A stretch of DNA of 10,201 nucleotides. It comes from Candidatus Sumerlaeota bacterium. Its GTDB lineage: Bacteria > Sumerlaeota > Sumerlaeia > MWCT01. Location of the stretch: contig JAPLSR010000453.1 in assembly GCA_026398545.1 (NCBI GenBank), positions 1 through 10,201 on the forward strand, given 5' to 3'. Positions 7,309-10,201 of this stretch are shown in pieces. The first letter of the stretch is position 1. Each line of letters begins with the position of its first letter. A model generated the notes under the pieces. It was not told the DNA's origin. It worked only from the letters and a program-made list of their open reading frames with translations, and ran no database searches. The position numbers and the translations under genes were made by a program.

Positions 7309-7670
7309 GCCACTGCAACACCTTCAAGCCTGATATTCATTAGGAGCGGATGCGCCCGTTCGGCAAAATCTTTTGCGAGGCAGACCATGACGGAAATCAG
7401 AATGCCAGTTCTGGAGGCGAGATCAGCTGCCAGATCAATACACTGATCCCAGTCATGACTGAGATTTTCGGAGGAATCGAGGACAACAAGGATATCAATG
7501 TCCGAATCGGGAAGGGCGTCGCCTCGTGCATAGGAACCATACAGAATAACAGAACAAAGCCGATCTCGGAACAGGGCAGAAACAGCGTTATTAAATTCTT
7601 CCAGAGAACACTTATGAGATGGAGCGAGATACGCGAGGGAAATACTATTTGCGTGGAAAACCATTTTCAT
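7305..7670 (-). CDS. MNT-type minimal nucleotidyltransferase domain protein
   Basis: From the ATG at 7670 the product is 121 residues. The polymerase-beta-like nucleotidyltransferase signature is intact: 'YGSYARGDALPDSDIDILV', with Gly45-Ser46 and the metal-binding pair Asp57 and Asp59. The C-terminus 'HPLLMNIRLEGVAV' is usual for stand-alone MNT proteins paired with HEPN. I prefer ATG 7670 over the upstream GTG (7676) because AAGGAAG (7682-7676) lies 5 bases before it; a further in-frame ATG at 7664 is possible. It is the first gene of a two-gene operon with HEPN. In characterised MNT-HEPN pairs the MNT member neutralises HEPN by nucleotidylation; here that role is inferred. Confidence 0.87.
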   Translation of the reverse strand: MKMVFHANSISLAYLAPSHKCSLEEFNNAVSALFRDRLCSVILYGSYARGDALPDSDIDILVVLDSSENLSHDWDQCIDLAADLASRTGILISVMVCLAKDFAERAHPLLMNIRLEGVAVA

Positions 7671-7705
7671 CCACACTTCCTTACTTTCACTATTTATGTC
7701 ATCGG

Positions 7706-7734
7706 TTTATTGGCTTAAAAATGACACGCGTCAA
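7706..7734 (-). promoter_or_regulatory. Promoter candidate for the MNT-HEPN operon
   Basis: On the minus strand TTGACG (7734-7729, five of six consensus bases) is followed after 17 bases by AATAAA (7711-7706, four of six). The predicted start near 7699 leaves about 30 bases before the MNT ATG, enough for the AAGGAAG ribosome site. Confidence 0.45.
7722..7733. promoter_or_regulatory. Near-palindrome over the MNT promoter -35, operator candidate
   Basis: TGACACGCGTCA pairs at five of six symmetric positions and overlaps the -35 hexamer. Toxin-antitoxin operons are often autorepressed at such sites, but no DNA-binding domain is evident in either protein, so this is tentative. Confidence 0.25.
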
Positions 7735-7802
7735 TAGTTAACTTTCGGGATTTCATCTTGGGTTCCAGCCACAGGCTTGATAATTTTCAGAAATATCAGG
7801 CG

Positions 7803-7824
7803 CTCACGTGCCCATTTCCCAGGA
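7803..7824 (-). repeat. ahcY: Direct repeat copy 2: isolated ahcY 3' terminus
   Basis: On the minus strand this reads 'SWEMGT' then TGA, the same end as the ahcY remnant at 6657, with 21 of 22 bases identical. Upstream of it (7825-7840) similarity to ahcY fades quickly, apart from an 'ACAT' that also precedes copy 1 a few bases further out. No other part of ahcY was recognised nearby. Confidence 0.65.
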
Positions 7825-7860
7825 ATGTCTGCCGACTTGTCCATAATGGATTATAAATAT

Positions 7861-7884
7861 TCTCTGCGTCTTTGCGCCTCTGCG
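7861..7884 (+). repeat. Three tandem GCG octamers
   Basis: TCTCTGCG, TCTTTGCG and CCTCTGCG lie head to tail, followed by GGAGAT. From memory, very similar 'CTCTGCG' strings recur in intergenic DNA of many unrelated bacteria. A dispersed mini-repeat is the likely explanation, which only a genome search can confirm. Confidence 0.4.
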
Positions 7885-7931
7885 GGAGATATTCTTTTCC
7901 CGGCAACAAACATGACAATTTGTTTAAAATA

Positions 7932-7965
7932 GCTTTTGACAAACGATTTGATTTATTGCAAAAGC
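7932..7965. repeat. Inverted repeat GCTTTTG / CAAAAGC
   Basis: Perfect 7-base arms (7932-7938 and 7959-7965) are separated by 20 bases. Outside them lie looser matching flanks (ACAATTTG left, CAAATTTGT-type right). It sits in AT-rich DNA and could be a binding site or chance. There is no T-run to suggest a terminator. Confidence 0.25.
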
Positions 7966-8029
7966 AAATTTGTCTCTCATAGATTCATCCGCATCAAGCC
8001 CTGAATGGAATTTTAGGGGGGCGGATAAA

Positions 8030-8204
8030 ATGGCAAAATTTCTTAACATTCCTTTTTCTCGCGCTGGATACCGCCAGCCCTTATGTTGCAGATTACGATG
8101 GCAAATATGGTGGCCAGAAGGCGTATTATCTCCTGCGCTGGGTCACCAGCCACGGCGACAAAGGCCCATGGTCGGAAGTCGTCAGCGCAACAATTTCGGG
8201 GTGA
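8030..8204 (+). pseudogene. Internally deleted remnant of a gene with FN3-like C-terminus
   Basis: The start survives: ATG at 8030 after a purine-rich AGGGGGGCGG, giving 'MAKFLNIPFSR'. The end survives in a different frame: from about 8055 to the TGA at 8202-8204 the sequence reads 'FLFLALDTASPYVADYDGKY', 'GGQKAYYLLRWVTSHGDKGP' and 'WSEVVSATISG'. I recognise this ending from memory as the usual C-terminus of a family of ~200-230-residue uncharacterised proteins that begin 'MxxxxNIP' and end in '..YxLRWV...GEKGPWSE..'. The two ends are joined with the middle (well over 100 residues by that comparison) missing and the frame shifted by one. It cannot make the ancestral protein. The deletion model is inference; the two frames are seen directly. 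Confidence 0.62.
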
Positions 8205-8221
8205 TTTTCAAAACCCGAAAT
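8193..8221 (+). promoter_or_regulatory. Hairpin just upstream of the GLUG protein's ribosome site
   Basis: ATTTCGGG (8193-8200) and CCCGAAAT (8214-8221) form a perfect 8-base stem with a 13-base loop that contains the stop codon of the decayed gene. It ends three bases before AAAAGG (8225-8230), the ribosome site of the next gene. No T-run follows, so it is not a standard terminator; mRNA processing or control of translation is possible. Confidence 0.4.
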
Positions 8222-8239
8222 GGAAAAAGGATTAAGACC

Positions 8240-10201
8240 ATGTCTTCATGCAACCCATTCCATCGCAAAAACGCCCTTGACGCAACGGTCCTGCTGACTC
8301 TGGCGTTTTTGTTCATTGCTCCCTTCGGAGCTATTGCCCAAACCGCCGTCGCGCCAATGACCGGCGACGGCACGTCCGACAATCCCTACCAGATTATGGA
8401 ACTCGGCAACCTCGTCTGGATGTATGATCAAGCCGCCGGGAGTTCAACTGCGACCAATGGCAAATATTACAAACTCATGAACAATATTGACGCCTCGGAA
8501 ACAGCCGATTGGAACGACGAGGTCACAACGACCGACACACTCGAAGGTTTCAACCCGATCGGCGCGAGTTCTTCCTATGCTTTCAAAGGCGTCTTCCTTG
8601 GTCAGGGCTACAAGATCACGGGCCTCGTCATCAATCGTAAAAGTACGAGTGGCTTATTCGGTTACATCGGCTCGGGCTGCACGGTGAGCGATCTTGGCCT
8701 TGTTGGCGGCTCAGTGACGGGAAGCAGCAAGGTCGGCGGCCTGGTTGGGGAGAACGATTACGGCACGGTTTCCAATTGCTACGTGACCGGCTCGGCGACG
8801 GGGGGCTCCTACGTCGGTGGTCTGGTTGGGGAAAACTACGGAGGTACAGTTTCCAATTGCTACGTGACCGGCTCGGCGATAGGAACCTCCAACTTTGTAG
8901 GTGGCCTGGTTGGGCTTAACATCTACGGCACGATTTCCAATTGCTACGCCACCAGCATGGTGAAGGGAAGTTCCGACTACATCGGCGGCCTGATTGGGTG
9001 GAACCAAGGCGCGGTTGCCAATTGCCACGCCACAGGCGCGGTGACGGGAAAAGTCGAAGTCGGTGGCCTGGTTGGTGATAGCTACGGCACGATTTCCAAT
9101 TGCCACGCTACAGGCACGGTCACAGGAGACGAAGACATCGGCGGCCTGGTTGGATACTTCCTCAATGGCACGATTTACGAGTGTTACGCCACCGGCGCGG
9201 TGACGGGAGACTCGGATGTCGGCGGCCTGGTTGGGAAATACAACGACGGCACGATTTACGAGTGTTACGCCATCGGCGTGGTGACAGGAGGTTCGGATGT
9301 CGGCGGCCTAGTTGGGAATACCATCTGGGGCACGGTTTCCAATTGCTATGCCACCGGCGCGGTGATGGGAGGAATCTATGTCGGCAGTCTGGTTGGGTAT
9401 AACGTGATTGGCACGATTTCCAATTGCTACGCCACCGGTGCGGTGATGGGAAGCGGTTCCTATATCGGCGGCCTTGTTGGTGATACCTATTCCATATGGG
9501 CCACGGTGACGGCGTCGTATTGGAACACGGAAACGTCGGGGCAAGCCTCGTCCTCTGGAGGGACGGGCAAGACCACGGCGGAGATGAATCTGCAGTCCAC
9601 GTACGTCAATTGGGACTTTACGACCATCTGGGGCATCGGCGATTCGTATCCTTACCTTCGCGCGCTGGTCACCTATAACCTCATTTACACGGCGGGGGCG
9701 AACGGCTCGATCGAGGGCGTTTCCTCGCAAACGGTGTTCACGGGAGCAAGCGGCATGCCGGTCACGGCGGTTCCAGACCCCGGATATCACTTCGTCCAGT
9801 GGAGTGATGGCTCCATAGATAATCCGCGAATGGACACGAATGTGACAGCAGATATTTCCATAACGGCCAGTTTCGCCATCAACCAATATACCGTGACGTT
9901 CCAGATCGATGGAACGCCGGGGGCTACAATTGACGGAGTAACAACTCAGACAATATCGCATGGTGACGATTGCACATCGGTGACAGCCAATGCGCCCGCC
10001 GGCTATTCCTTCGTTAAGTGGACTCTCGTCGGCTCGGACTACTCAACCGACAATCCCCTGACCGTGACCAACGTGACCGGGAACATAACTTTGGTGGCGC
10101 TATTCGCTATCAACCAATATACCGTGACGTTCCAGACCGACGGAACGCCGGGGGCTACAATTGACGGAGTAACAACTCAGACAATATCTCACGGCAACGA
10201 T
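8240..10201 (+). CDS. Exported GLUG-repeat / InlB B-repeat surface protein, 3' end outside window
   Basis: The ATG at 8240 opens 654 codons with no stop to the window edge. AAAAGG lies 9 bases upstream. Residues 1-33 are a Sec signal: 'HRKN' followed by 'ATVLLTLAFLFIAPFGAIA' and likely cleavage before Gln34. The mature part begins 'GDGTSDNPYQI', the usual lead-in to GLUG proteins, with 'FKGVFLGQGYKITGL' near 115-130. Ten GLUG-type repeats (PF07581-like, consensus VGGLVG-x4-GTISNCYATGAVTG) cover about 163-425 and probably build a beta-helix with one Cys per rung. After a linker ('TVTASYWN', 'KTTAEMNLQSTY', 'WGIGDSYPYL') come divergent InlB B-repeats (Flg_new_2-like) from about 478: 'TYNLIYTAGANGSI', 'DPGYHFVQWSDGS', 'INQYTVTFQIDGTPGATIDG', the last unit cut by the edge. 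The role is likely adhesion or another surface function; no enzymatic domain is seen. The carboxyl-terminal anchor or sorting signal is outside the window. Confidence 0.93.
   Translation, partial: MSSCNPFHRKNALDATVLLTLAFLFIAPFGAIAQTAVAPMTGDGTSDNPYQIMELGNLVWMYDQAAGSSTATNGKYYKLMNNIDASETADWNDEVTTTDTLEGFNPIGASSSYAFKGVFLGQGYKITGLVINRKSTSGLFGYIGSGCTVSDLGLVGGSVTGSSKVGGLVGENDYGTVSNCYVTGSATGGSYVGGLVGENYGGTVSNCYVTGSAIGTSNFVGGLVGLNIYGTISNCYATSMVKGSSDYIGGLIGWNQGAVANCHATGAVTGKVEVGGLVGDSYGTISNCHATGTVTGDEDIGGLVGYFLNGTIYECYATGAVTGDSDVGGLVGKYNDGTIYECYAIGVVTGGSDVGGLVGNTIWGTVSNCYATGAVMGGIYVGSLVGYNVIGTISNCYATGAVMGSGSYIGGLVGDTYSIWATVTASYWNTETSGQASSSGGTGKTTAEMNLQSTYVNWDFTTIWGIGDSYPYLRALVTYNLIYTAGANGSIEGVSSQTVFTGASGMPVTAVPDPGYHFVQWSDGSIDNPRMDTNVTADISITASFAINQYTVTFQIDGTPGATIDGVTTQTISHGDDCTSVTANAPAGYSFVKWTLVGSDYSTDNPLTVTNVTGNITLVALFAINQYTVTFQTDGTPGATIDGVTTQTISHGND
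8728..9500 (+). repeat. Tandem GLUG-coding repeat array, about ten units
   Basis: Units of about 78-87 bases repeat within the surface protein gene. 'GGCGGCCTGGTTGG' and 'GGCACGATTTCC' recur nearly unchanged at DNA level. Units around 9169-9190 and 9250-9271 share an identical 'GGCACGATTTACGAGTG' core. Conservation includes third codon positions, which points to recent duplication or recombination between units. The middle of each unit (four residues after VGGLVG) is the variable part. Confidence 0.88.
9872..10201 (+). repeat. 231-base InlB B-type repeat unit and start of a second copy
   Basis: The segment from 9872 is repeated from 10103, a 231-base (77-codon) period. Over the 99 bases visible in the second copy only about seven or eight differ, mostly at synonymous positions. 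An older, diverged unit of the same kind lies at about 9673-9871. The array likely continues past the window. Confidence 0.85.

Larger units (their letters stand above)
7671..8029. other. Gene-poor region upstream of the MNT-HEPN pair
   Basis: No intact gene is supported here. The stretch holds the MNT promoter and operator candidate, an imperfect inverted repeat with arms around 7774-7787 and 7789-7800 (GCTTGATAATTTTC / GAAATATCAGGC, one bulge), the second copy of the ahcY terminus, a GCG octamer repeat, a second inverted repeat, and an AT-rich segment (7919-7975). It reads as decayed intergenic DNA. Confidence 0.6.

Noticed and set aside
6656..7824. MNT-HEPN segment as a classical insertion sequence or integrative element
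   Set aside because: There is no transposase, integrase or terminal inverted repeat, and the ahcY body is not attached to the right-hand repeat as 3'-end integration would require.
7936..7964. TTGACA at 7936-7941 as a plus-strand promoter
   Set aside because: The hexamer 17 bases on is CAAAAG and nearby alternatives are at wrong spacing; no gene starts close by.
8711..9106. Minus-strand reading frame with repeated 'VAIGNRAV' phrases
   Set aside because: It is the complement of the GLUG repeats; the plus frame has a signal peptide, a known repeat family and continues open for 654 codons.
8728..9500. Regular ~80-base repeats as a CRISPR array
   Set aside because: Units are entirely coding, imperfect, in frame and of GLUG type, without constant direct repeats and unique spacers.
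9308..9961. Minus-strand 217-codon frame rich in Arg and His
   Set aside because: It is a shadow of the GLUG/InlB gene with no start signal and no recognisable motif; composition is typical of an antisense frame.

Overview
The window looks like a piece of chromosome from an uncultivated, probably anaerobic, Gram-negative-type bacterium. The evidence is a ferredoxin-type 2-oxoacid oxidoreductase pair, a radical SAM enzyme, a lipoprotein glycoside hydrolase, a Sec-exported repeat protein and base composition near 50% GC. The phylum cannot be fixed from the sequence. The style of the large GLUG/InlB-type surface protein and of the decayed gene beside it recalls deep-branching groups of the PVC or candidate-phylum kind, but that is inference.

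Left part (1-5460). The 3' end of a secreted, Ig-like protein, probably a phosphodiester glycosidase (NAGPA-type), converges on an AmmeMemoRadiSam-type radical SAM enzyme that carries a twin-arginine signal. A divergent intergenic region with a good minus-strand promoter separates this enzyme from recF. Downstream of recF on the same strand is a two-gene operon for the alpha and beta subunits of a 2-oxoacid:ferredoxin oxidoreductase (VOR/KOR type). The gamma and ferredoxin (delta) subunits are not next to it.

Middle part (5485-8239). This is a genome-decay zone. A GH5-like lipoprotein lies on the minus strand. Upstream of it is the frameshifted last fifth of an S-adenosylhomocysteine hydrolase gene (ahcY). 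Fused to the broken edge of that fragment is an overlapping MNT-HEPN gene pair (nucleotidyltransferase plus UPF0332-type HEPN protein) with its own promoter and a near-palindromic operator candidate. On the far side of the pair is a second, 22-base copy of the ahcY 3' terminus in the same orientation, so the ahcY fragment and the MNT-HEPN module lie between direct repeats about 1.15 kb apart. After a gene-poor stretch with a short GCG-octamer repeat and inverted repeats comes an internally deleted remnant of a second, unrelated gene (8030-8204).

Right part (8240-10201). The 5' portion of a large exported surface protein has a signal peptide, about ten GLUG repeats and then divergent InlB-B-type repeats, and is still open at the window edge. 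This reading frame appears only as an unterminated frame, so it is easy to miss. Its frame is also open upstream through the decayed gene, back to the decayed gene's own start codon.

No rRNA, tRNA, CRISPR array or transposase gene was seen.
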